Both the position numbers and the translations under genes were made by a program. 64,000 nt of DNA from Microbulbifer sp. Q7. GTDB taxonomy: Bacteria; Pseudomonadota; Gammaproteobacteria; Pseudomonadales; Cellvibrionaceae. The first letter of the stretch is position 1, and the number at the start of each line of letters is the position of its first letter. The stretch is from contig NZ_LROY01000002.1 of assembly GCF_001639145.1 (NCBI RefSeq), positions 1,148,501-1,212,500 on the forward strand, read 5' to 3'. Below the pieces are notes generated by a model. That model worked only from the letters and a program-made list of their open reading frames with translations. It was not told the DNA's origin and did not search any database. This document shows positions 16,550 through 24,967 of the stretch, in pieces.

Positions 16550-16885
16550 ATGCCTGACCTGATTATCGACGGAAAAGAAATCGCGCTGGATAAGGAAGGC
16601 TTCCTGCGCAATCTGGACGACTGGAGCCCGGCAGTGGCGGAAGCGCTGGCAAGCCAGGAAAACATCGTGTTAAACGGCGATCACTGGGATGTAATACGCC
16701 TGCTTCAGGCATTTTACCGGGAGTTTGAGCTCTCCCCGGCCATGCGCCCGCTAGTGAAGTATGTCGGCCAACACCTGGGGCCAGACAAGGGACGCAGCAT
16801 TTTCCTGATGCAACTGTTCCCACCGAGCCCAGCCAAAATTGGCAGCAAGATCGCCGGACTGCCCAAACCCACCAATTGCCTTTAG
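16550..16885 (+). CDS. tusE: Sulfur-relay protein TusE (DsrC family)
   Basis: 111 residues, the usual size. TusE accepts sulfur from TusBCD on a conserved penultimate cysteine and gives it to MnmA-tRNA. That residue is present: the protein ends PKPTNCL with Cys110. The second cysteine found in dissimilatory DsrC eleven residues earlier is absent, which supports the tRNA-thiolation role rather than sulfite reduction. It lies 18 bp after tusB and ends 24 bp from the convergent yjbQ gene. Confidence 0.94.
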   Translation: MPDLIIDGKEIALDKEGFLRNLDDWSPAVAEALASQENIVLNGDHWDVIRLLQAFYREFELSPAMRPLVKYVGQHLGPDKGRSIFLMQLFPPSPAKIGSKIAGLPKPTNCL

Positions 16886-16909
16886 CCCCATCTGGGCCTC
16901 GGCCCGTCG

Positions 16910-17323
16910 TCAGTTGCCGAGATGCGCGATCACCCGGCGCTTGCCCGTGTGATGGCGGTGTTCCCACAAATAAATCCCCTGCCAAGTGCCCAGCGCGAGG
17001 TGCCCGCCGATCACCGGGATACTCAGGCTGCAAGCGGTCAGCGCCGACTTGATGTGCGCGGGCATATCGTCCGGTCCCTCTAGGGTGTGCGTGTACAGCG
17101 GATCATTCTCCGGCACCAGCCGGTTCAGCCAGCGCTCCAGGTCCACCCGGGCGCTGGGATCGGCGTTTTCCTGAATCAACAGGCTAGCGGACGTGTGCTG
17201 AATGAACAGGGTGCACAACCCATCGCCGCCATAGCTTTGACCCGCCAGCCAATGGGCCACATCACCGGTAAACTCGTGCAGCCCCTGCCCGCGCACTACA
17301 ATTTCCAATTGCCCCACGGCCAT
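16910..17323 (-). CDS. yjbQ: YjbQ / UPF0047 family protein
   Basis: 137 residues covering the whole UPF0047 domain: LFIQHTSASL, a histidine-containing loop GPDDMPAHIKSAL and LGTWQGIYLWEHR. Members are small trimeric cytoplasmic proteins; E. coli YjbQ has weak thiamin-phosphate-synthase activity, and the physiological role is unsettled. It is divergent from trmA with only 70 bp between the two starts and converges on tusE. Confidence 0.9.
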   Translation of the reverse strand: MAVGQLEIVVRGQGLHEFTGDVAHWLAGQSYGGDGLCTLFIQHTSASLLIQENADPSARVDLERWLNRLVPENDPLYTHTLEGPDDMPAHIKSALTACSLSIPVIGGHLALGTWQGIYLWEHRHHTGKRRVIAHLGN

Positions 17324-17349
17324 TGTCCTACTCCTGTATCACTTTCGCG

Positions 17350-17355
17350 TATAAT
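17350..17355 (+). promoter_or_regulatory. -10 box of a probable trmA promoter
   Basis: A perfect TATAAT 38 bp before the trmA ATG. The best -35 candidate at 17-bp spacing is poor, so this may be an extended or activator-dependent promoter. Seen in sequence; activity inferred. Confidence 0.45.
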
Positions 17356-17393
17356 CCGCGCCCGATTGATTTCACCAGATACGGCTCTTTTTC

Positions 17394-18482
17394 ATGGCTC
17401 TTCACCGCGTAAATACTGACGATTACCAGCAGCAACTGGACCAGAAGGTGGACCGCCTGCGGGCGGATTTCGCCCCGTTCACCGATCTGGAACCCGAGGT
17501 ATTTCCGTCACCGCCCAGCCACTACCGCCTGCGCGCAGAATTCAAAATGTGGCAGGAAGGCGGCCGCGTCGACTACGCCATGTACAAGCAAGGCGAGTAC
17601 AAAAAGCCGTTTATCATCGACGAGTTTACCGTCGGCTCTCGCCGGATCAATGCGTTGATGCCGCCATTGCTCGATGCGATCAACCAGAGCGAGATCCTGC
17701 GCAAGCGACTGTTCTGCACCGAATTCCTCACCACTCTGAGCGGCGATGCCCTAATTACCCTGATCTATCACAAACCGCTGGATGAATCCTGGGAGCAGGA
17801 AGCGCGAGCACTGCAGGCATCCCTCGGCGTTCCCATTCTGGGGCGCTCACGCAAGCAAAAGCTGGTGCTGGAGCGGGACTACGTAATCGAGAAGCTGGCA
17901 ATCGATGGGCGTACCTATCAGTACAAACAGGTAGAAGGCAGCTTCACACAACCGAACGGAGACATCTGCCGCGCCATGATCCACTGGGCGAGAAGCTGCT
18001 GTGACGACAGCAGCGGCGATCTGCTTGAGCTCTACTGTGGCAATGGCAACTTCACCATTCCTTTGGCGGAAAAGTTCCGCAAGGTACTGGCAACTGAAAT
18101 TTCCAAGGTATCCGTGAACGCAGCCCAGGAGAACATTGCCGCGAACGAGGTAGAGAATCTGGATATCCTGCGCCTGTCCAGCGAGGAATTCACCCAGGCC
18201 ATCGACAAGGTGCGCCCCTTCCGTCGCCTGAAGGACTTCGATCTGGACAGCTACGACTTCTCAACGGTGTTGGTAGACCCACCCCGCGCCGGGCTGGATG
18301 CGGACACCTGTGCAATGGTCGCCCGCTATCCGCGCATCCTCTATATCTCGTGTAACCCGGAAACCCAGTTGGAAAACCTCAAGGCACTGAGCAAAACCCA
18401 CAAGATCGAGCGCTTTGCGATATTCGACCAATTCCCCTATACCGATCACACCGAATCCGGCGTGCTTCTGGTCAAGAAATAA
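17394..18482 (+). CDS. trmA: tRNA (uracil-5-)-methyltransferase TrmA
   Basis: 362 residues. Makes ribothymidine 54 in the T loop of nearly all tRNAs with S-adenosylmethionine. The Rossmann SAM motif ELYCGNGNFT (212-221), DPPRAG (295-300), the catalytic nucleophile Cys320 in YISCNPET, and the general base Glu354 in DHTESG are all seen, offset by four from E. coli Cys324 and Glu358. It lacks a TRAM domain, as TrmA does. It is convergent with the DUF2489 gene, whose end lies 9 bp away. Confidence 0.95.
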   Translation: MALHRVNTDDYQQQLDQKVDRLRADFAPFTDLEPEVFPSPPSHYRLRAEFKMWQEGGRVDYAMYKQGEYKKPFIIDEFTVGSRRINALMPPLLDAINQSEILRKRLFCTEFLTTLSGDALITLIYHKPLDESWEQEARALQASLGVPILGRSRKQKLVLERDYVIEKLAIDGRTYQYKQVEGSFTQPNGDICRAMIHWARSCCDDSSGDLLELYCGNGNFTIPLAEKFRKVLATEISKVSVNAAQENIAANEVENLDILRLSSEEFTQAIDKVRPFRRLKDFDLDSYDFSTVLVDPPRAGLDADTCAMVARYPRILYISCNPETQLENLKALSKTHKIERFAIFDQFPYTDHTESGVLLVKK

Positions 18483-18491
18483 AATCAGGCA

Positions 18492-18956
18492 TTAGAAATT
18501 GCGGCCGAGAATACGCTTGGCCGCATCCAGCGCAAAATCCCGGTACTCGGACTCGACCCGCGCCATTTCCTTCTCAAAGGCAAACTTTTCCTTGCGGGAA
18601 AGCTTCTTCCAGTCTTCCAGAATCGGGATGTGGCTGGTCTGGTCAGACACCTGATAAAACGCCACAAACTCCTCTTTCACCGCCGGCTCCACTTGCAAGG
18701 AATCCAGTAAAACCCGGATACGCAGCGAGGCCTCCGTCAGACCCACCCCCTCATCGAGCAGCGTTTTGGCGATAATCTGGATGCTGGTATTGACCCGGTC
18801 GCGCTGCGCCTCTGCGGCAGCCTCCATCTCCTCCAGCTGTTGGGTCTGGCGTTTACGCGCCTTGCGCAATTCCAGACAGTAATAGGTAGCCACCGCCGAC
18901 AATACGAAAATGATCAAGCCGGCAATTACCAGTATCCATACAGGTACTTCAGTCAT
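18492..18956 (-). CDS. DUF2489 domain protein, membrane anchored
   Basis: 154 residues: an N-terminal transmembrane helix (about 6-27, VWILVIAGLIIFVLSAVA), a charged coiled-coil-like stretch (about 30-55), then a cytoplasmic helical domain with DUF2489 character. No biochemical function is known. The ATG at 18956 overlaps the stop of the AEC permease by 4 bp (ATGA), so it is translationally coupled as third gene of a rmuC-AEC-DUF2489 operon; the frame is open upstream inside the permease gene but that part is a shadow. Confidence 0.75.
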   Translation of the reverse strand: MTEVPVWILVIAGLIIFVLSAVATYYCLELRKARKRQTQQLEEMEAAAEAQRDRVNTSIQIIAKTLLDEGVGLTEASLRIRVLLDSLQVEPAVKEEFVAFYQVSDQTSHIPILEDWKKLSRKEKFAFEKEMARVESEYRDFALDAAKRILGRNF

Positions 18957-19897
18957 GGGAGATACACCTTCAACAACGCCAGCCCCAGGCTCGCGGTAAC
19001 AATAGAAAATAAAGTGCTGATTGCAATAATGTTGGCCGCCAGCTGGCTGTTGCCACCGAGCGCACGGGCCATAATAAAAGACGCCGAAGCGGTGGGCGCA
19101 GCCGCGAGCAGCAGCAAGATCGCCAACCCCTGCCCATGCAGGCCAAACAATAGACCGACACCCACCAGTATGACCGGGACCACCAGCAACTTGAATCCGC
19201 TGGCCGCAAACGCACCGAACGAGCTGCGCCGCAGCATGCTCAAATCCAGGCTCGCACCGATGCACAATAGCGCCAGCGGCAAGGTCACCGATGCCAGGTA
19301 ATCACCGGTCTGCACAATCACTTGTGGCAGCTGTAGCCCGACGGTTTTCGCGATTAACGCCAGCACAATAGCCACAATCAATGGGTTGCGCAAAATGTCC
19401 ACGCCCAATTTTTTCCAGCTGAACTTTGCTTTCTGGCTGTACACCGCAAACAACGCCACCGCGGCGATGTTGTAGAAGATGGTAATCACGGCCATCAACA
19501 AAGCGGCCTGAGCCAGGCCAGATGCACCATAGGCATTTGCCGCCCAGGCCAAGCCGATAATCCCCAGGTTCCCGCGGAAAGCACCCTGAATAAACGCACT
19601 GCGGTCACCGTACTCCAGTGGCCGCGCGAGTAACCACGCCAGCGGCACCGTCAACATGGTGCCGATCAGACCAGCCAACAATAGTGGCCACTCATCACCG
19701 AGGTGGGCATCGGATGCGAAAATATTGAAAAACAATAACGCCGGCAGTGTAACCAGGAATACCAGCCTGGAGGCGTCATCGACAAACGATTCGCTCAGCA
19801 GTTTCACCCGCGCCAGCCAGTAACCCACCAGCAACGTAAGAAAGATCGGTGCGGTGACCGAAAGGGCAAAGGAAAACGTTTCGACGATCGCGTCCAA
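18953..19897 (-). CDS. AEC-family (auxin efflux carrier) permease
   Basis: 314 residues with about ten hydrophobic helices in two halves and the family's polar break NLGIIGLAWAANAYG in the middle. AEC proteins carry organic anions such as malonate across the inner membrane; the substrate here is not predictable. The start appears to be TTG at 19897: it lies just after the rmuC stop, has GGAA 7 nt upstream, and puts the first helix where the family has it; no nearby ATG does so. It overlaps DUF2489 by 4 bp. Confidence 0.85.
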   Translation of the reverse strand: MDAIVETFSFALSVTAPIFLTLLVGYWLARVKLLSESFVDDASRLVFLVTLPALLFFNIFASDAHLGDEWPLLLAGLIGTMLTVPLAWLLARPLEYGDRSAFIQGAFRGNLGIIGLAWAANAYGASGLAQAALLMAVITIFYNIAAVALFAVYSQKAKFSWKKLGVDILRNPLIVAIVLALIAKTVGLQLPQVIVQTGDYLASVTLPLALLCIGASLDLSMLRRSSFGAFAASGFKLLVVPVILVGVGLLFGLHGQGLAILLLLAAAPTASASFIMARALGGNSQLAANIIAISTLFSIVTASLGLALLKVYLP

Positions 19898-19900
19898 AAC

Positions 19901-21289
19901 TTATTCCACTTCGCTCTCGGCAGCCACCGGCTCGGGTGCTGGCAACGAGTGGCTGTCTGCAGCCTTTTCGCGCAGATCCGCGGCAATCTGCTTGCGAGTC
20001 TTGGCCCCCAGCTTGCGCAGGCTGTCGATACGCTTCACCGCGTTGCCGCGGCCGGTGGCCAGTCGCTTGTAGGTTTCCTGAAAGGCCTCATCGGCCTGGC
20101 GGATACGCCCACCCAGGTTGTCGAGGGATTCCAGCACCAGCGCAAACTGGTCGTGCAGTTTGCCCGCCTCATCAGCGATTTTTTCCGCATTCTTGTTTTG
20201 CTTCTCGTAGCGCCAGATGTTCTCTACCGTGCGCAGGGTCGCCATCAGGCTGGTGGGGCTCACCAGTACAATCTGGCGCTCGTAGGCAAAGCGGAACATT
20301 TCCGGGTCGGCCTGCATGGCCAGCATGTACGCCGCCTCAATGGGCACGAAAATAAAAACAAAATCGAGGGTACGCACACCTTCGAGTTGTTCGTAGGCCT
20401 TCTTGTTCAGACCGGTAATGTGCGCGCGCAGAGAGTTGACGTGCTGCTTGAGCGCCTGGCTGCGCTCCTCATCGGTTTCCGCAGACGCGTAGCGCTCGTA
20501 ATCCACCAGGGAGACCTTGGAATCGATGATCAGGTCCTTGTTCTCCGGCAGGCGCACAATCACGTCCGGCTGGCGACGACGGCCATCAGCGGTGTTGTCT
20601 TTCAGGGAAACCTGGGTTTCGTATTCGCGCCCCTTCTGCAGGCCGGATTCCTCCAGCAGGCGCTCCAGCACCACTTCGCCCCAGTTGCCCTGGATCTTGC
20701 GGTCGCCCTTGAGTGCGGAGGTCAGGTTCAGGGCCTCGTCGCTGATACGCTGGGTCTGCTCCCGCAGCGCCTTGATCTGTCCCAGCAGGCTGTTGCGCTC
20801 GGCGTTCTCACGGTCGTAGACATGCTCCACCCGCTTGCGGAAGTCACCCAGCTGGCGCTCCAGCGGGTCGAGGCTCTTGCGCAGGCTGTCTTCACTGCGG
20901 CGCACGAACATCTGCTGTTTTTCTTCGAAAATGCGGTTGGCGAGGTTTTCGAACTGCTGGGTCATGGATGCGCGGGTCTGCTCCAGCTGCTGCTTCTGTT
21001 CCGCCAGCGCCGCCTCGCTCCTCTCCACCAGCACCTGGTAGCGCGCCAGTTGCTGGGATTTGCTCGCCAGCTCGTCTCGCAGTTGCTGAATTTCCAAGCT
21101 CTGTTGGGTCTCACGCTCACGGCCCGCCTCCTGCTGGGCGGCCAGTACCTGCTGCTCGCTGCGCAGCTGATGTAGCTGACTGACCAGACGGGACCTGCCC
21201 GCCCAGAACACCAGCAGCAACAGCGCCAGCACGGCCACACCGGCGAGAATGGCCTGTTCGAGAGAGATTTGCAGGGGAAACCAGGTCAT
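19901..21289 (-). CDS. rmuC: DNA recombination protein RmuC
   Basis: 462 residues. An N-terminal membrane helix (about 11-30) is followed by a long coiled coil (about 35-190) and the RmuC nuclease-like domain (about 195-420) with QGNWGEVVLERLLEESGL, DVIVRLPENKDLIIDSKVSL and FVFIFVPIEAAY. The acidic/lysine residues of the DSKVSL segment fit a PD-(D/E)XK-type core. RmuC limits recombination at inverted repeats in E. coli. Divergent from murI with 83 bp between starts; first gene of a three-gene minus-strand operon. Confidence 0.93.
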   Translation of the reverse strand: MTWFPLQISLEQAILAGVAVLALLLLVFWAGRSRLVSQLHQLRSEQQVLAAQQEAGRERETQQSLEIQQLRDELASKSQQLARYQVLVERSEAALAEQKQQLEQTRASMTQQFENLANRIFEEKQQMFVRRSEDSLRKSLDPLERQLGDFRKRVEHVYDRENAERNSLLGQIKALREQTQRISDEALNLTSALKGDRKIQGNWGEVVLERLLEESGLQKGREYETQVSLKDNTADGRRRQPDVIVRLPENKDLIIDSKVSLVDYERYASAETDEERSQALKQHVNSLRAHITGLNKKAYEQLEGVRTLDFVFIFVPIEAAYMLAMQADPEMFRFAYERQIVLVSPTSLMATLRTVENIWRYEKQNKNAEKIADEAGKLHDQFALVLESLDNLGGRIRQADEAFQETYKRLATGRGNAVKRIDSLRKLGAKTRKQIAADLREKAADSHSLPAPEPVAAESEVE

Positions 21290-21372
21290 AAAAAATCACT
21301 TAAACTTATTACAGGGCACCGGCTGAGGTATTCTTGCCGGCCAGCAGTCCGTATCGGGAGACAGGTTTTTAC

Positions 21373-22209
21373 ATGCCTAAAGGAAGCGGCCATTCTAACA
21401 AGGCGCCCAGTGCATTGATATTCGATTCCGGCGTCGGCGCCATCAGTATCGCGCGGGAGATCCGTCGCCAGATACCCGGCCTCACCCTGCACTTCGGCAT
21501 CGACAATGCGTTCTACCCCTACGGCAACAAGTCAGAAGACGTACTTCGGCCGCGCATCGTCGAGGTCTCCCGCCATATGATGGCCGCCTGCAACGCGGAT
21601 ATCCTCGTGGTGGGCTGCAATACCGCCAGCACCCTCGCCCTGCCCTCCCTACGTGAAGTTCTGGAGCAGCCTGTGGTGGGGGTTGTGCCCGCCATCAAGC
21701 CCGCGGCTGCGGCCAGCCGCTCCGGCACCATTGCCCTCATCGCGACCGAGGGCACCGTGAACCGCCACTACACCCGTGGACTGATCGAGGAATTTGCTCC
21801 CAGCAACCGGGTCATCAACGTGCCCGCACCGGAACTCGTGGCCCTGGCCGAAGCCAAGCTGCGCGGCGAGCCGATTTCCGCGGCCGACCTGGCGCCCGTG
21901 ATCGAGCGCATCTTTGCCGGGCCGGATGGCGACACCGTAGACACCGCGGTACTCGCCTGCACCCACTTTCCCCTGCTGCGGGATGAACTCGCCGCGGCCG
22001 CACCACGGCCCCTGACCTGGCTGGATTCCGGGGATGCCATCGCCCGGCGCGTGCGCTGGTGGCTTGAGGAGCTGAGCATCCCCCTGCCGGAAACACCGGC
22101 AAACAGCCTGCTGCTCGCCAGTAGCAGCGACAACCACAGCGTCATGCTGCGCGCTTTCTCCGAATTCGCCCCGGAATACCGCGCTACCGCCATCCCGGTT
22201 AGACTGTAA
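21373..22209 (+). CDS. murI: Glutamate racemase
   Basis: 278 residues. Makes D-glutamate for peptidoglycan. Both catalytic cysteines are present: Cys82 in VGCNTAS and Cys196 in LACTHFPLL, along with the substrate loop DSGVG (18-22) and FYPYGNK. The ATG at 21373 begins the protein; in-frame codons from 21334 lie in the divergent promoter region. A 51-bp gap separates it from the nuclease-helicase genes, so it may head that transcription unit. Confidence 0.94.
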   Translation: MPKGSGHSNKAPSALIFDSGVGAISIAREIRRQIPGLTLHFGIDNAFYPYGNKSEDVLRPRIVEVSRHMMAACNADILVVGCNTASTLALPSLREVLEQPVVGVVPAIKPAAAASRSGTIALIATEGTVNRHYTRGLIEEFAPSNRVINVPAPELVALAEAKLRGEPISAADLAPVIERIFAGPDGDTVDTAVLACTHFPLLRDELAAAAPRPLTWLDSGDAIARRVRWWLEELSIPLPETPANSLLLASSSDNHSVMLRAFSEFAPEYRATAIPVRL

Positions 22210-22260
22210 GTCCGCGCACTCGCGGCAACCTCAAATTCGATAAATCAATAAGCGTTTTTC

Positions 22261-24963
22261 ATGCTGCAACCCGCATTCCCCCTGCTGCAGATCCTCGATC
22301 AGCTGCCCGAAGGTGGCCTGCTGCTTACCCCGACCAACCGCCTGCGCAACCGCTGCCAGCAGGTGTACGGTATCGGCCAGCAAGCCAGTAAAAACTGGGC
22401 GCCGCCCGCCGTAGAGTCGCTGCAGGGCTGGCTGGACAAACTCTGGTTTCAGTTGCAGCAAACGCAGTGGCCGCCCGCCATGTGCCGGGTGCTCAACAAG
22501 GAACAGCGCCAACTTTTGTGGCAGCAGTGCGTGGAGGAGACCCTCGAAAAGGGGCTGATCAACACCCAGCAACTGGCGGCCAACTGCGATACCGCCCTCG
22601 CCCAGCTGATCCAGTGGCAACGCATCGATACGCTCGACGAAATCGAATCGGCGCTGGCACCGCACTGGGAAAAGACCGGGCTGTTGCCGGAAGATTACGC
22701 ACTGCTCAAGGTACTGCCGCTGTTTCACCAGCAGTTGCAACAGCGCAACGCCATCACGCCGGATCAACGGGACCAGCGGATCAGCCGCGCCTTCGCAGAC
22801 AATCAGCTGCCGAAACTGCCGCAGATTTCCCTGGCCGGATTCGTACAGCACTCGCCGCTGGTGGAGCAGCTCTTCCAGCGTGCCAGTGACACGCGGCAGA
22901 ATTTTCCGATCCCCGACAATACCGATGCCCGCGTACGGGTGGCGCAATGCCACAACCTGGAAGAAGAACTGGTGCAGGCCGCCCGCTGGTCCGCGGAAAA
23001 GTTGCGCCAGAATCCGGACAGCAGTATCGGGGTCGTGGTCAACAATCTCGGCCAGTGTCGCCCGCTGGTGGAGCGGGTGTTTGCCCGCGTGCTTGAGCCC
23101 CAGTGGCTCGATCCCGCGCAACCCGCCTATACACTGCCGTTCAACTTTTCTGCCGGTACACCACTAGCAAAAACACCGGTCGGCGCAGCCACCCTGCAGC
23201 TGCTGGAAACCCTGCGCGACACTTTTGATTACAGCGCGCTGCGCAACCTGTTGTTCTCACCATTCTGGGGTACGCAAGACCCCGTAGAACTGCATCTGCG
23301 CAGCACCCTGTTCCGGCGACTGCAAAAACTGGAGCTGCGCGAGATACCGGGCAATGTGCTGCGCACCTGGGCAGAAAAGCTCGCCGCCGAACTGGCCCCA
23401 GAAAGCCCGCTGCCCTCACAACTAAACCAGTTGGGGGACTGGGCCCGACGCTGGCAGCGCGCCCCCGCCGAAGTGTGGGCACAGCGGTTTTCCGAGCTAC
23501 TCACCCGCCTGCAGTGGCCGGGCAACCGCAACCCAAACAGCCAGGAATACCAGCAGCTGATGCTGTGGGAGCAGGCGCTGGAAAATTTCGCCGGCCTTAC
23601 CGAATTCGGCGGAGCCCAGCCGCTCAGCAAAGCGCTGCAACTGTTGCGGCAAATTGCCAGCCGCACGCCCTTTCAGGCAGAAACCCGCGATGGCCCGCTG
23701 CAGATTCTCGGCGTTCTGGAAGCCGGCGGTCTCGCGTTCGATCATTTGCGGCTGGTGGGCTTCGGCCAGCAACAGTGGCCGCCGCCCCCCTCTCCCAACC
23801 CCATGCTGCCGGTCCTCTGGCAGAAAGAATGGAAAATGCCGCGCGCCAGTGCCGAGCGCGAGCTGGAACTTGCCCAGCAGTTGACCGCCGACCTGCTCAA
23901 CAGCAGTGACGATATCGTGGTTAGCTACGCCTGCGAGGAGGATGGCGTGGGACAGTCGCTCAGCGCCCTGTTCGAGTCGCCGCAACCGGCAGAATCCTTC
24001 GCGCAGGATTCACTCGCTGCCCACTACCAGACTCTCGAAGGTGCGCCCGAGCTGGCAAAAATCCCGGATGCCACCCTGCCTCCCCTGAGCGCAGAAGACT
24101 GCGCGCAGGTGCGCGGCGGTGCCGGAGTGCTCAAGGCCCAGGCACTCTGCCCGCTGAACGCCCAGTTGCGCTATCGACTGGGTGCGGAGGAATACGCGGA
24201 GCCTGGGCTCGGGCTGAGTGCTGCTGAGCGGGGCAACCTGATCCACGAAATGCTCGCCGCCTTCTGGATTCAGTGCAAAAGCTCACAGCAGCTCGCGGCC
24301 ATGACACCGGAGCAGCGGGCGCTGCAGATCCGATCCAGTATCGACACCGCCATCGCCCGCCTGAACCGCAAGCACCCGGAACTGCCGCCCAAGTTCTGGG
24401 AACTGGAGCAGGTGCGCCTGCAGGATATTTTCCAGCAGTGGCTGCCCCTCGAGCAGGAGCGGCCGGTTTTTACCGTGGAACAGGTGGAGACCGCCCTCAC
24501 GGTGACCCTGCAGGGCCTCACGTTTACCCTGCGTCTGGATCGCCTGGACAGCCTCGTTGAAGGCGAGCAACTGGTAATCGACTACAAAACCGGGCAGACC
24601 TCCGTGAGCGACTGGCTGCAGGAGCGTGTACGAGAGCCCCAGCTGCCGCTCTACGCCCTGTTTCACCCGCAGGCCAAAGCCGTCGCCTTTGGCGCGGTGA
24701 AAAACGGCAGCTGTAAATATCAGGGCTGTGGAGAGCTCACCCATCCGGTCAACGGCATCAAATCCGTGGCGGATAGCCAGAAGGAAAAAGAGCCCGACCT
24801 GATCCACTGGGACCAGCTCAAACAGCACTGGCAACAGGCGCTGGAAGGCCTCGCGGACGAATACAAAACCGGACACGCGATTCTCGCGTTCGATCGCCCG
24901 GCAGACAACGACAACCAGAAATCCCTGTGGCCACTGAATCGCTGGCCGGAACGACAGCAATAA
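22261..24963 (+). CDS. AddB-like DNA repair protein with PD-(D/E)XK nuclease domain
   Basis: 900 residues, of the type annotated as probable DNA repair protein (TIGR03623) and found beside a UvrD-like helicase in Pseudomonas relatives. The N-terminal two thirds resemble an inactivated helicase (LTPTNRLRNRC in place of Walker A). The C-terminal nuclease shows GNLIHEML (His662), LDRLD, VIDYKTG (Asp774, Lys776) and PQLPLY, the RecB-type motif set. The four-cysteine iron-sulfur cluster of classical AddB is not apparent. It ends 4 bp before the helicase gene, which strongly suggests a two-subunit complex that resects double-strand ends. Confidence 0.85.
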   Translation: MLQPAFPLLQILDQLPEGGLLLTPTNRLRNRCQQVYGIGQQASKNWAPPAVESLQGWLDKLWFQLQQTQWPPAMCRVLNKEQRQLLWQQCVEETLEKGLINTQQLAANCDTALAQLIQWQRIDTLDEIESALAPHWEKTGLLPEDYALLKVLPLFHQQLQQRNAITPDQRDQRISRAFADNQLPKLPQISLAGFVQHSPLVEQLFQRASDTRQNFPIPDNTDARVRVAQCHNLEEELVQAARWSAEKLRQNPDSSIGVVVNNLGQCRPLVERVFARVLEPQWLDPAQPAYTLPFNFSAGTPLAKTPVGAATLQLLETLRDTFDYSALRNLLFSPFWGTQDPVELHLRSTLFRRLQKLELREIPGNVLRTWAEKLAAELAPESPLPSQLNQLGDWARRWQRAPAEVWAQRFSELLTRLQWPGNRNPNSQEYQQLMLWEQALENFAGLTEFGGAQPLSKALQLLRQIASRTPFQAETRDGPLQILGVLEAGGLAFDHLRLVGFGQQQWPPPPSPNPMLPVLWQKEWKMPRASAERELELAQQLTADLLNSSDDIVVSYACEEDGVGQSLSALFESPQPAESFAQDSLAAHYQTLEGAPELAKIPDATLPPLSAEDCAQVRGGAGVLKAQALCPLNAQLRYRLGAEEYAEPGLGLSAAERGNLIHEMLAAFWIQCKSSQQLAAMTPEQRALQIRSSIDTAIARLNRKHPELPPKFWELEQVRLQDIFQQWLPLEQERPVFTVEQVETALTVTLQGLTFTLRLDRLDSLVEGEQLVIDYKTGQTSVSDWLQERVREPQLPLYALFHPQAKAVAFGAVKNGSCKYQGCGELTHPVNGIKSVADSQKEKEPDLIHWDQLKQHWQQALEGLADEYKTGHAILAFDRPADNDNQKSLWPLNRWPERQQ

Positions 24964-24967
24964 CACC